This document shows, piece by piece, positions 52,118 to 62,640 of a stretch of 64,000 bases of DNA (position 1 is the stretch's first letter; each line of letters begins with the position of its first letter). Origin of the DNA: Adiantum capillus-veneris (lineage: Eukaryota > Streptophyta > Polypodiopsida > Polypodiales > Pteridaceae). The stretch spans positions 153,349,293-153,413,292 of the forward strand of contig CM043958.1 of the NCBI GenBank assembly GCA_014529385.2, in the 5' to 3' direction. The notes beneath the pieces are model-generated. The model did no database searches, had not been told where the DNA came from, and was given only the letters and a program-made list of their open reading frames with translations. A program made the translations under genes and the position numbers.

Positions 52118-55100
52118 ACAACTTCATCTCTACCAAGCTAGCTGATGACCTGAACTTGCAGCCCAACCGTTTTGGAACCGTTTTGGAGTTTCTATTCAAG
52201 CACAATCCGCTTTCAAAGGGCAGAACTCAAACTCTACTCCAATCATAGGGAAGTTGAATCTAAAGGTCGATGACTACAAAGATCAAGAGTCTTTCTTACT
52301 AGCTTCACTTGAAGGATGCGATGTTATCTTGGGAATGCCTTGGCACTACAAGATGCATCCCATTCCGGACTATGTTCAGAAAACCTTATCCTTTGCTCAT
52401 AAAGGAAAGGAGTATCTTGTACTTGCAGATGCAGGTGATTGGCGTATTCTTATCGCCAATCACATTGCCATCAAGAAACAAATGAAAAAGTGTGTTTCAA
52501 CGTACTTGATTTTTGCAAGAGAGAGAGACGTGTCTGTTTCACAACTTTCTTCCTCTTTAGAGCAAAAAAGACTTAAGTTATTAGAAAGTTATAAAGATTG
52601 CTTTGTAGATGAACTTCCAAATGAACTCCCACCTTCGCGACCTGAGGATCATACAATTGATTTGATCCAAGGAAGTTCTCCTCCAAATCAGCCCCCTTAT
52701 CAAGTTAAGTCTAATGCAGCAAGAGGAAATTCTCAAGCAGGTTAACGAACTTTTGGAGAAGGGCTTAATAAGGCCTAGTACTTCTCCATATTGTTCACCT
52801 GTCTTGCTAGTACAGAAAAAGGATGGCACATTCCGCATGTGCATAGATTATAGATCTTTAAACAAGATCACAATCAAGAATCGATTTCCAATCCCTCGGA
52901 TTGACGACATTCTTGACAAGTTACAAGGAGCAAGTGTTTTTAGTCGTATAGACTTGAAGTGCGGTTATCATCAAATCCGCATAGCTCCTCAGGATGTGCA
53001 TAAGACTTCATTGAAACAACCTTCGGGTTGTATGAATTCTTAGTGATGCCTTTTGGACTCACTAATGCTTCAGCCACATTCAACAGAATGATGGATAGAA
53101 TCTTCCACTCATATAGAAGCTTCACAGGCGTTTTCTTTGATAACGTCTTAATCTTCTCAGAGACGGAAGACGAACACTATAAGCATCTCGCCTTAGTGTT
53201 TGAAGAATTACGCAAACACAAATTATTTGTGAATGCTAAGAAGAGTGAGTTCTTTCCAAAAGAAATCCACTATTTGGGCCATATAGTATCTCACAATGGA
53301 CCTGTTCTCACCGTCCCTGATCTTCGCAAACCTTTCGAGGTATACTGTGATGCATCTGGAGATTGTGTAGGAGCAGTTTTGAACCAAGAGGGTCACACAA
53401 TAGCTTATGAAAGTCGGCGCCTTAAAGATGCAGAGTTACATGTCTCCATATACGAGAAAGAGCTAATGGCAGTAATTCATGCTCTTTCCATTTGGAAACA
53501 CTATCTATTAGGAGCTGATTTTAATATCAAGACACATCATCAAAGTCTTCGGTACTTTCTCACACAGAGAAAGTTATCAGAAAAGCAGATGAGACGGGCC
53601 AACTTTCTTTCAATGTTCCATTTTCAGATTTTACATACTTTTGGAATGAAGAATGCAGTTGCAGATGCTCTCTCCAGGCGTCCAAAGATCAATGCACTAA
53701 CAACAATTGATCACGAGGAACTAGAATCTCTCAGCAAGATGTATCCTCAAGATCCAGACTTCGCCACAATTTGGGCAGATCTTCAAGCTGGTCACTCAAG
53801 GCCACCTTATTCCATTAGGGATAATGCGCTCTATCGTCAACAAGCAATATGCATAGCTCAGCCCTTACGACAGAAGGTGATGGATGAAGCCCATAATTCC
53901 CCTTATGCCGGGCATCGGGGAATTGCTTCTACCACTAGTGCCCTCGAAAGGTATTTCTTTTGGCCAACACTCCATGCGGACATTGAAAAACATGTACGTG
54001 TGTTTAGTCTGCCAAAAAATAAAATATGACAGACATAAAGTTTATGGCAAGCTTCAGCCGCTCCCTGTGCCTAACACGCCATGGGAAAGTATTGCCATGG
54101 ATTTTATTACCGATCTTCCTCGATGCAAGAATGGAAATGATGCAATCTAGACTATAGTAGACAGATTCAGTAAGCAAGCACATTTTCTTCCAGTAAAGAA
54201 GACGATCAAAGCTGATCACATGGCTAGAATATTTCTAGCTCAGATTTTTATACACCATGGATTGCCAAAGACTATTGTCAGCGATAGAGATCCCCGCATG
54301 ACTAGTCTATTTTAGCAGGCATTGTTTGAAAACTTGGGAACTAAGCTTGACGTTTCATCAGCTTATCATCCTCAAACAGATGGTCAAAGCGAAATCGCTA
54401 ATGCCGTTGTTTTAGATCTCCTCAAGTGCTATGTTTCGGAACGACAATCCGAATGGAAACAGTACTTACCAATCGTTGAGTTTGCGTATAATAATACCAT
54501 ACATTCCTAAACTGGTAAAGCTCCCTTCGAAATTATTTATGGGAAGCCACTCTTACTTCCTATTATGGTTACCAAGGAAAACATCTTCGCCGCAGATGAA
54601 TTTGTGCGCAATATTGATATTGCCCATCAACAAGTAAAGCAAGCGATTCTTCGTACTCAAGAGCAACAGAAGAGAAAGCAGACAAGCACAGAAGGAATCT
54701 CAATCTTGAAAAAGGACAATATGTCCTATTTCGGTTTGAGAAAGCTAGATTGAAAAAGTGGATCGGCAAAGGGAAAGTTGTCAAACTTTCCCATAGATTT
54801 TATGGCCCTTTCAAAATTACAGATAAAGTCAATGACGTGACTTTCAAATTGGATTTGCCTTATAACTGGCGCATCCATAATGCTTTTCATGTCAGTCTCC
54901 TCCGATCGTATGTTGGACCTCCTCCAGTGGCGCCAGTACAAGAAGATCCTCCAGAAGTCGAAGAGACTGAAGAACTCCTTCAACCTGAACAAATAATGCA
55001 CCACTCGGAGAGACAACTCAAGTCGGGGAGTCTACATCGAAAGTATTTAGTCAAGTTCAAGAATTACACTCCTTTAGATGCAAAGTGGATGACTGAGTCC

Positions 55101-55169
55101 GATCTTAAGGACTACCCAGACATCTTGCACAGTTATGTTGACGCTCTACAGTTGAGGTCAACTGTTTAG
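52060..55169 (+). pseudogene. Element C pol: protease, RT, RNase H, integrase, chromodomain
   Basis: The protease motif reads LFDPGTIDNFIS (normally D-S/T-G). The reverse transcriptase (52,714-53,300) has [20 protein letters not shown] and MPFGLTNASATF, but the catalytic pair is FFDN, not FFDD. At 53,300 the text jumps from LGHIVSHNG to PVLTVPDLRKPFEVYCDASG, a deletion of the connection region. RNase H and integrase follow (HHCC-type start, [40 protein letters not shown]). Stops at 54,148, 54,313 and 54,508 break it. The chromodomain core RKYLVKFKNYTPLDAKWM is intact at 55,040-55,090. Confidence 0.93.
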
Positions 55170-55170
55170 A

Positions 55171-55181
55171 ACCAAGAGGGA
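55171..55181 (+). other. Polypurine tract of element C
   Basis: accaagaggga lies directly before TGTAACTAAG of the right LTR. Confidence 0.85.
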
Positions 55182-56674
55182 TGTAACTAAGTCAGACTTT
55201 GTAAATAATTAATTTATTTACGAGAAAAGAATTATCTAATTAGTTGTGTGCACATCAGAATAGATTTAGCAATTCTGGGGCGTCAGGTGCGTCCAAGTTT
55301 GGGCCAGTGCACCTCAGGGAGACCCTAGCAGAAAATACCCTGAAGCCCTAGCGATTGGGAAATCAGGTCTTCAATGAAGGGGTAGATAGTAGCCTCAGAT
55401 TTCAGGCTCAGAAAATTACGCGCGCTAGTACAAGCACACGAATGAGATGGGGTCCTTAGAATAATAACCCTAAGGCCTGAATCATTTTACGGCCTTCGGA
55501 TAAGTCAGTTAAGGTATTTTTAAATTGTCTATGCCGGACCAAATGATCGAACAAGTGCGAACAGGTAATGCCAGAGCAGTGTCGGTACGGCATTGCGCTA
55601 GGGAGCAGTTAACAATTTCATTAGTAGCATCTGTGTGTGCAGTTGTGAGTTAATTCACATTTCATTAATAGCCTAAGGATTTTTAAAAGTGAAAGTTGAA
55701 GGGTTTTTTAAGTTATTAAGTAAGTGTACCAAGTGGCACACTTACCAATGCAAACTACCTCTCTCTCACCCTCTCTCTTCCTAGCGTCCCCTCTCCCTGA
55801 TGGCTATTTAGGAGGCCCTACTCCCCCATTTTCAGTGTTGGCAGTGCTCCTACCCCCCCTATTGTGAGTATGCCCTATGCATTGGAGCCCTCCATGGAAG
55901 CTTGAGAGCAGCCCCTTGTGACATATGTGGTGGCCTCGTGCTCCCATTGTCTAGAACAAGGGCTCTCATAGCCATAGCCAGCTTTTGGTGAGGTTTCATC
56001 GCAAGAAGTTGCAGCAGGCACTCTCTTCGTAGAGTGTGGTGGCTGTGAATTCTCTGTTTTCAGCCCTTAATCATCTCCTTTAGGTTGAATTTCAGCAAAA
56101 TACATATAGAATCTAGTTCTTCTCTACCTACACTACGCGTACACCAAGTTTCGTGCAATTCCATCGCGGGAAAGGTCTCTTTTTTGGCTCTAGAAGGTGC
56201 TCAGGTAACATTTTCAGGTTATGTGCAGAAAATTATAGCAAGCATGTGTGCGTGCATTTTGTGTGTTTCTCCCTTGTTTTTGTTGCAAGAATAATTATGC
56301 ATAAAGGGACTCAGTTAGCGGAAGGTAGACTCTCATTTTCGAGAGCTTCCGTTGAGTTTTGTGGAAGATAGACTCGTTTTTGAGAGCTTTCCAAAATCTC
56401 ATAGCACATGGAAGATCCTCTCAGTATTCAGAGAGTAGCGTTCGCACTCTCTCAGTCAGAAGCAGAAAGAAAGAATAGAGGACGGGCTATGGCCCCGTTC
56501 TTGTGCTTGTAAAGATTCTCCCTTAGTACTAAAGATATTCTCTTTATCGGGGGGGACCAGCCCATCTTCTGGTTCCCAATGAAGTGTCAAGCTTTTCCTC
56601 TCTCTCTCTCCAATTCTCTTGAGTATTTGAAGTACAATTAAAAGTCAGTTTACGCTTCCGTATTTTTGTGACAC
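55182..56674 (+). repeat. Right LTR of element C
   Basis: TGTAACTAAG to TTTGTGACA; aligned end to end with the left LTR. Confidence 0.96.
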
Positions 56675-56679
56675 CAGAG

Positions 56680-56908
56680 ATGCCTCGCATCGTTCGCTAC
56701 ATGGTCGTGTCAATGTTGTCCATGGTGAGAGTCTACACAAAACGTCTCCCATGTCTTGCTAATAAAGGTCTCATCCTCTCCTACAACCTCCTCCGTCGAT
56801 GGGAGCGGGAGCATTCCCTCATCCTAGACCTCTTGGATAACCCCCGCTATGTTCCTCGATCACTTAAGAGTGATGTGCCATGTATCCCTCTTTGTGTCAC
56901 CAACCGCT
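56680..56908 (+). other. Right part of the ORF interrupted by element C
   Basis: It continues the open frame from 49,087-49,205 (MPRIVRYMVVSMLSMVRVYT, RRWEREHSLILDLLDNPRY) to a stop at 56,906-56,908, just inside the next LTR start. No family recognised. Confidence 0.45.
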
Positions 56909-57542
56909 GACGTGTCAAGTCATTGAAGACTTGAGCCAACCTACAGATCCTGGCCGAGGGGCCTAAATTCTAGATTATGCAGAAGAAAATGAAGTGTTTA
57001 CCAACTTACAGATCCTCACCAAGTGGGGGCCAACAATTAAAAGTATTACAGACTTATAAGACCTTGTCCGATGGGGCCCAAAGATGATAAAGAAGGACTC
57101 ACAGATACAAACCACATCCTAATAAATGCTGACATGCGAGTAGTTGTACGGATAGGCCACGGTTTGCCTTGACTTGCTGACGTGGTAGGATAGTACGAAC
57201 AAACCGCAAAACCCACTCACTGCTCAAGTGCGAGTTCCATGAAACGCGCTGACAGCTATTGACGTGGTAGAACCGTACGGAATTCCAGATTTTTGTGACA
57301 ACTTGCTTTTGGAGACCTGATGCTTTTAGGATCACATGCTTTTGAATGTAAACTGCTTTTCATAGTCTAGGGCCTTTAAATATGTGCCTAGGGCCCATTC
57401 TCTCGCAATTTTCCGCGTGGAAGTCCGAAGTGAAGGGTTCCGGCATTGTACTAAGTTAAAGAAATATATGGAAATATCGGAAGGGGCGCCAAGGTTTGGG
57501 GTCAATGCTCTCTAGGAGTGGAACTCCGCCACTCCACATCTC

Positions 57543-57544
<2 letters not shown>
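56895..57544 (+). repeat. LTR of family A (A3), broken at its CT tract
   Basis: TGTCACCAACCGCTGACGTG start, ccgaggggcctaaattcta, TGACGTGG at 57,178-57,185 and 57,260-57,267, gaaatatcggaaggggcgcc and tggaactccgccactcc follow LTR A1 in order. At the CT tract the LTR stops, and after (CT)n(GT)n a LINE begins. Confidence 0.85.

Positions 57545-57634
<90 letters not shown>
57545..57634 (+). repeat. (CT)n then (GT)n microsatellite at the LTR-LINE junction
   Basis: About 28 CT units and 17 GT units. The CT part corresponds to the tract inside LTR A1. The LINE starts at the first base after the GT part. Confidence 0.97.
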
Positions 57635-57636
<2 letters not shown>

Positions 57637-58955
57637 AAACCACACCAGCTTGCAAGTCTTTCCCGCCAATCATGAAGGCAACTTTCATGGTCACGAACAA
57701 ACGGATAACGCAGATGGAAAAGGACAAGAAGGAATGGAAAGCGGAGATGGAAGGATGGTGGAAGGAGAAGGCTAGCCTACTCCAAATGCTTTTCGGTGAA
57801 GGCAAGCAATGGAAAAAGGAGAAAGAGGAATTACACACAAAAATCCAAGCTCTCAAGGCGAATTCTCAAGCACTAAAAGAGGAGGTTTCAGCTCTCAAGC
57901 GAGAGCTTGCTGATAGAGCAAGCGGCGGACTTAAAGAAGGAGAAATCCAGCAGGTGGATGAGGCCGAGAAATGGATAGAAGTCGCCAAGAAAGGGAAAGG
58001 GAAAGAAACAGCATCTATCCCCACTCCTACAATCATCAACATGACATTAGAAGAAAAGCAGCGGAGGAAGACTAGAGCTTTGCATGTACGAGTAGCCGAT
58101 CTGAAGACCGGGATGATGTGGAAGAGGAAGTCAAGGAACTTCTCTTCATGATGAGTGGTGAGGCTACTCACACAAAGGCATGGAGAGTGGGGAAGAAGAG
58201 AAAGGGAAGTGGGGAGACTTCAAAGGAGAGACCATTAATAATGCGTTTCCTCTCCATGGAAGCGAAGAAGGACTTCTTGAAGAGGTGTCCTACACTAAAG
58301 AAAACAGGGATATTTCTTGGGGATGACCTCAGACTCTCACAGCTTGCCCATATGAAAGAAGTTATGCCAAAAATTAGGACAGCTCGAGAGAAAGGGAAAG
58401 TGGCCTTCTACAAGGATGGACGAGTGGTTAGACGAGTGGTTATTATGGAGAGACGCTCCGCATGACGGCGTGAGACCTATGGGACCACACTCAAATTTGC
58501 TACATGGAATTGTAATGGATCTCTACACCTTGATGTGCGTGCCTTTGAGGATAGTTTCACTCGGAGGGACATCATCTTCTACTCTGAGACACATCATGCC
58601 CCGGGGCAGTTCATGCCACATCAGGATCTGATTTAGCTAGATACCAAGAGCAGATGGATACAACCGATACAGAAGTTGGGCACGAAGATGGCTTTATATA
58701 GAGAGCACCTTCTCCAACTCACGGAGGGCATTTTGTGACTAGGCCTCGATACATGGATACACACTTATCTCATGGGATACTGTGTGCTATTGGCCAGATA
58801 CGCACATCCTCGCATCGGCTTCACATCACACCCGTAGAGGTGGTTGCATTGAGACGGCTACACCATATTCTTGAAGACTCCCCCTATTGGAAGAGACAAT
58901 TGAGAAGATTTCTGGTTAGAGGCCCTTGCACTTTCTAGTGCCGGAGGAGGGGGTA
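57635..58955 (+). pseudogene. msLINE with ORF1, endonuclease start and ORF2 end; reverse transcriptase deleted
   Basis: ORF1 has a coiled coil (ITQMEKDKKEWKAEMEGWW, EKEELHTKIQALKANSQ, EVSALKRELADRASGG), WIEVAKKGKGKE and RRKTRALHVRVADLK. One base change near 58,110 shifts it, and it continues with GEATHTKAWRVGKK, MRFLSMEAKKDFLKR to about 58,440. ORF2 begins KFATWNCNGSL (58,490) and runs about 45 residues. It then jumps near 58,620 to QDLI*LDTKSRWIQ, which matches the C-terminal region of copy 4 (RQDLTQLDTKRTWIQ). The endonuclease core and all of the reverse transcriptase are absent. It ends before the PIP box. Confidence 0.8.
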
Positions 58956-59179
58956 CCACCTAGGGCCTAAGAGGGGGTAACATGTAATTTCAAAAACTGT
59001 TGGAAAACCCTGCAGCACCGGGAGATTCTGCTGCGGACCCCGTGAAAGTATGTCGCGAAGCTCGTCGAGAAGAAGTTGCAGGTACTCTTTCGAATCCATT
59101 AACACCGTGATGCTCTCTCAACTCTTTGGTAGGACCTGCATGCTTTTAGAAAAGCACACGACTAGAGCTTTGATACCAC
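58956..59179 (-). other. Leader and primer-binding site of a minus-strand family A element
   Basis: On the minus strand TGGTATCAAAGCTCT (59,164-59,178) follows the LTR end by one base. The leader (gcaggtcctaccaaagag) matches the region after LTR A1. An ATG near 59,100 opens MDSKEYLQLLLDELRDILS, a possible Gag start, quickly truncated. Confidence 0.6.
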
Positions 59180-59279
59180 TGTAACGGGATGGCGCACATG
59201 CCAACGAAAAAGAACATACTGAACAAACTATAAGCACTTTGAAACAACGAACTGAGAGAGAGAGAGAGAGAGAGAGAGA
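59180..59279 (-). repeat. LTR of family A (A4), 3' part up to its CT tract
   Basis: From the LTR end TGTAACGGG (plus-strand text) through atgccaacgaaaaagaacat and gcactttgaaac to (AG)n at 59,253-59,279. This matches LTR A1 7,456-7,539 in inverse. At the CT tract it meets the 3' end of a LINE. Confidence 0.8.
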
Positions 59280-59765
59280 TGAATGAAATGAAATGATATA
59301 TTAACATCTACAGATGGCCAAATTGACCTATGAGACCAAAAAAAGATACAAGTGGTGAATCTAGTACAATGTCTGAGTAGAACTAGAAAGGGGGGGGGCG
59401 GGGGTTCAAAGGAGATCCCTTATCGGTCGGTGGCGAATCTCGTCAATATCCTCCATAGACAATACTGTGTCTGGGCACCTCGCATATCGAGCCAGGGTGA
59501 TCCGAATCCTGTGCTGCCCCGCACCTAAAGTGAAAACTGCCCGAAATGAGGAGAAAGTGAGTGAGATCAGCATGTGCTATACAACACAACCCGCAATAGA
59601 CTGTATGGACCTATTATGCAGTATTTGGCACTGACAGAAATTCTACACAAAACGACAAAATTGCCTGTGCAAACCTGGCTGTAGCCTCCTCCGATATTGT
59701 GAAGCCCCCCGTGGTCGTGGGTGTCTGGATCTCCCTAGCTCAATGGAGCAATCGATCAACGTACC
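59280..59765 (-). mobile_element. msLINE 3' part, minus strand, inserted at the CT tract of LTR A4
   Basis: Minus-strand reading gives ITLARYARCPDTVLSMEDID, then EIRHRPIRDLL and a stop, matching the ORF2 end of copy 4. The 3' stem-loop (59,315-59,329) and gatgttaatatatcatttcatttc then join (CT)n of the LTR. It is 5'-truncated, where it abuts chromovirus D. Confidence 0.82.
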
Positions 59766-61730
59766 TCACTATCAAGAACAGATTTCCGATTCCAAGGATC
59801 GATGATATTCTTGACTGACTTTAAGGATGCTCTTGTTTCAGCAGGATGGATTTGAAAAGCGAATATCATCACATCAGAATCGCTCCGGGAGATGTCTACA
59901 AGACAGCCTTTCGGACAAGCTTTGGTTTATACGAATTTTTGGTGATGCCTTTTGGACTTACCAATGCTCTAGCGACTTTCAACCGAAGGATGGATAGGAT
60001 TTTCCAAGAGCATCGATCTTTTGTGGGCCCTTTCTTTGATGATATTATATCTTCTCCAAGGATGAAGCAGAACATCGACACCATCTGCTACTACACGTCT
60101 TTCAGGCATTGCGTGATCACAGATTAGTTATCAATGCCAAAACGAACGAGTTTTTCTTGCCGGAGATACACTTTCTAGGACACATCGTCTCAGCAGGAGG
60201 AGTACAGATGGAGCCGGCCAAGATTGAGACTATCCACGATTGGCCAGACTTGAAGAATGTTCATGAAATTAGAAGCTTTTTGGGCTTATATTCTTACTAC
60301 CGGTGGTTCATTCGGAAGTTTGCAGAGGTAGCTTCCTCTTTGCACTTAAAGACTCATAGAGGAGCCCCTTTCTCGTGGGGACCGACAGAGGTGACTGCCT
60401 TTCAAACACTTGAGGAACAACTAACTACTGGACCAGTGTTGGCTTTGCTAGACTTGCAAAAGCCATTCGAAGTTTATTGTGATGCTGGTCACCGCAACAT
60501 TGATACCACCTTGAAAGCTGTGGAGCGTTATTTCTTTTGGCCGAGACTCAAGAAGGATGTGGACAACTTTGTTCGCAGTTGTTTAGTATGCCAAAAGGTC
60601 AAGTTTGACAAGCATAAGGCACAGGGATTGCTACAGCCTTTACCCATTCCCACCCGCCCCTGGGAAAGTATTGCAATGGATTTCATCTTTGATCTCCCAA
60701 GAAACAGAGTGGACACAATGGCATTTGGACTGTCATTGACAGCTTTAGCAAGCAAGCTCACTTCATTCCAGTGAAGAAAACAGTCAAGACGGACCATTTA
60801 GCGAGGTTGTTCATTGCACAGATATTTCGATTACATGGCATGCCTGAGACAATAGTCTCCGACAGAGATTCCCGATTCACGAGATTGTTTTGGAGGACTA
60901 TTTGGGAGACGTGGTTACAATTTTTGTCATCATTCCACCCGCAGACAGACGGGCAATATGAGATGTGAAGTCTTACATCTCTGATCAAAAGACTCAATGG
61001 GAAAAAAATTGCCTTTGATGGAATTTGCTTACAACAACACGGCGCACTCTTCGACGGGGAAAACGCCATTTAAGATAATTGAAGGTGCTCCTAAGGTTCC
61101 ACCCTTTCTCAACACTAAAGACAAGATTTTTGAAGCCGACCAGTACACGAGGGACTTGGTCACTACTTTTGCTAAGGTCCGGGAGGCTTTAGAGAAATCT
61201 CAAGAACGACAACAGGCAGCAGATCGACTTCGACGAGACTTGAAACTAAAGGAAGACGATTGGGTGCTCTTATGTTTTGAGAAGGCATGCCTAAGGAAAC
61301 GAAAGGGAAAGGAGCGGCTTTTTCCAAAGCTTAGCATGAGGTATTATGGCCCTTTTCAGAATAAAGAAAAGATAAATGATGTCTCCTTTCGACTCAAGCT
61401 GCTCGATACTTGGAAGATTCACAATGCATTGCATGTGAGTCTCTTGAAACCTGTAAAAGGTGAGGTGCCAATTGATGGGGAGCTTGATGAGCAACCCAAA
61501 GTGGAAGAGAGTGAGGAGATACTCGTTCCTGAACAAAGTTTGGCACACAAGGAAAGAAAGATGAAAGGTAAAGTGATTTGACGGTTCTTGGTTAAATTCC
61601 AGAACTATCCAGCATTAGATGCGAAGTGGATGGAGGAGGAGGACCTAGCAGATATTCCTCAGATGTTGGAACTTTAGCTTGAAGCATTCGGTTTAGCATC
61701 GTCTACTACTCCAATTCAGCAAGGTTGATT
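59766..61730 (+). pseudogene. Chromovirus pol (element D), 5'-truncated, RNase H deleted
   Basis: It opens in the reverse transcriptase ([48 protein letters not shown] with the catalytic pair intact), then FLGLYSYYRWFIRKFAE and PVLALLDLQKPFEVYCDAG. There it jumps to HRNIDTTLKAVERYFFWP: nearly all RNase H is missing. Integrase (CLVCQKVKFDKHKAQG, AMDFIFDLP, SDRDSRFTRLFW, HPQTDGQ) has frame breaks near 60,705 and 60,965. The chromodomain core RFLVKFQNYPALDAKWMEEE follows a stop at 61,579. Closely related to the bodies at 1-1,092 and 47.7 kb. Confidence 0.9.
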
Positions 61731-62176
61731 CTAGTGCAGAGGGATTGCACAAGAGGGGAGTCGCTCCCCTCCTTTGTCAACAGATTACCTCGATTGAATA
61801 AGGTCACTCATGTCCCCTTTGGGTTTCAGGGATATTGATGGGCTGACAGTATTCTGCTATATGACTTTATGAAACGGAATTCCCGAAATTGAACATGATT
61901 GATTTGTACTCTCTCATTTGACTTGTTTGAATGTAGGAACTGAAAGACGAAATGACTGCAACATTTCGATCTCATAAATCTCTGTGAGGTCTGGGATGGA
62001 TCTAGATGCGGTTACTAAATACGTTGCTGGCAGTCTTGGTATGAGATTTTAAAATGAATTTTTCTGTGATTGATTTGCCATGTGATGTCATGTGATGTCG
62101 TGTGATGGCTTGTGATGTGACCATCGTCTTTGTACAAGTGCTAGATGTGTTGTGTCTAGTGTGTCGGTACTTGGAA
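61731..62176 (+). other. 3' untranslated region of element D
   Basis: It resembles 48,111-48,660 (ggattgcacaagaggggagt, gggatattgatgggctgacag). No gene. Confidence 0.6.
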
Positions 62177-62640
62177 TCACAAACTGATGATGTGGAATGA
62201 CCACCCGCGGGTTCACAGATGACGTGGCAACAGATAGTACGGAAATTTTGGAATTTGCCTTGGCATGCTGACATGGTAAACAGTACGGATTCACACGTTC
62301 TGCGCTGACAGCTACTGACGTGGCAGGCTGATGTGCCAGAACTGTATGGAAATTTCCGCTTTTTGCGCTAGACGTTTTCACTGGCAGACTCAATTGCTTT
62401 TGAGTTTCATGCTATGGGGCTCTGCTTTTAGCACCCCTTGTAATCTTTATAAGTGACCCAAGGGGGCTCACTTCTCAAATCATCTCGACGCAAGGTCTGA
62501 GAGCGAGCACCTGCAGGAAGTCTTTGCGGCCAATCTCTCTTGGCACGGAACTACGCCGGGCCGTGTCAACTCTCTCTCTCTCTCTTTCAAATTGTGAATT
62601 GTTTTAAGTGAATCTCTGTTGTGTCCAAGTTTGTTACATT
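62177..62640 (+). repeat. LTR of family A (A5)
   Basis: Starts atcacaaactgatgatgtgg. TGACGTGGC occurs at 62,220-62,228 and 62,316-62,324, each followed by GTACGGAAA-like or GTATGGAAA-like text. gcacggaactacgccgggcc and a short intact (CT)n at 62,570-62,586 follow, as in A1. The end is approximate. Confidence 0.72.

Larger units (their letters stand above)
49206..56679 (+). mobile_element. Complete Ty3/gypsy chromovirus (element C) with TSD ccaga
   Basis: It spans 49,211-56,674 (7,464 bp) with perfect 5-bp duplications ccaga at 49,206-49,210 and 56,675-56,679. LTRs are 1,497 and 1,493 bp and roughly 97 percent identical by eye. The primer site is TGGTATCAGAGC (50,709-50,720) and the polypurine tract accaagaggga (55,171-55,181). 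Gag, protease, reverse transcriptase, RNase H, integrase and chromodomain appear in chromovirus order. Several nonsense codons and a deletion make it non-autonomous. It is the most complete LTR element in the window. Confidence 0.96.
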
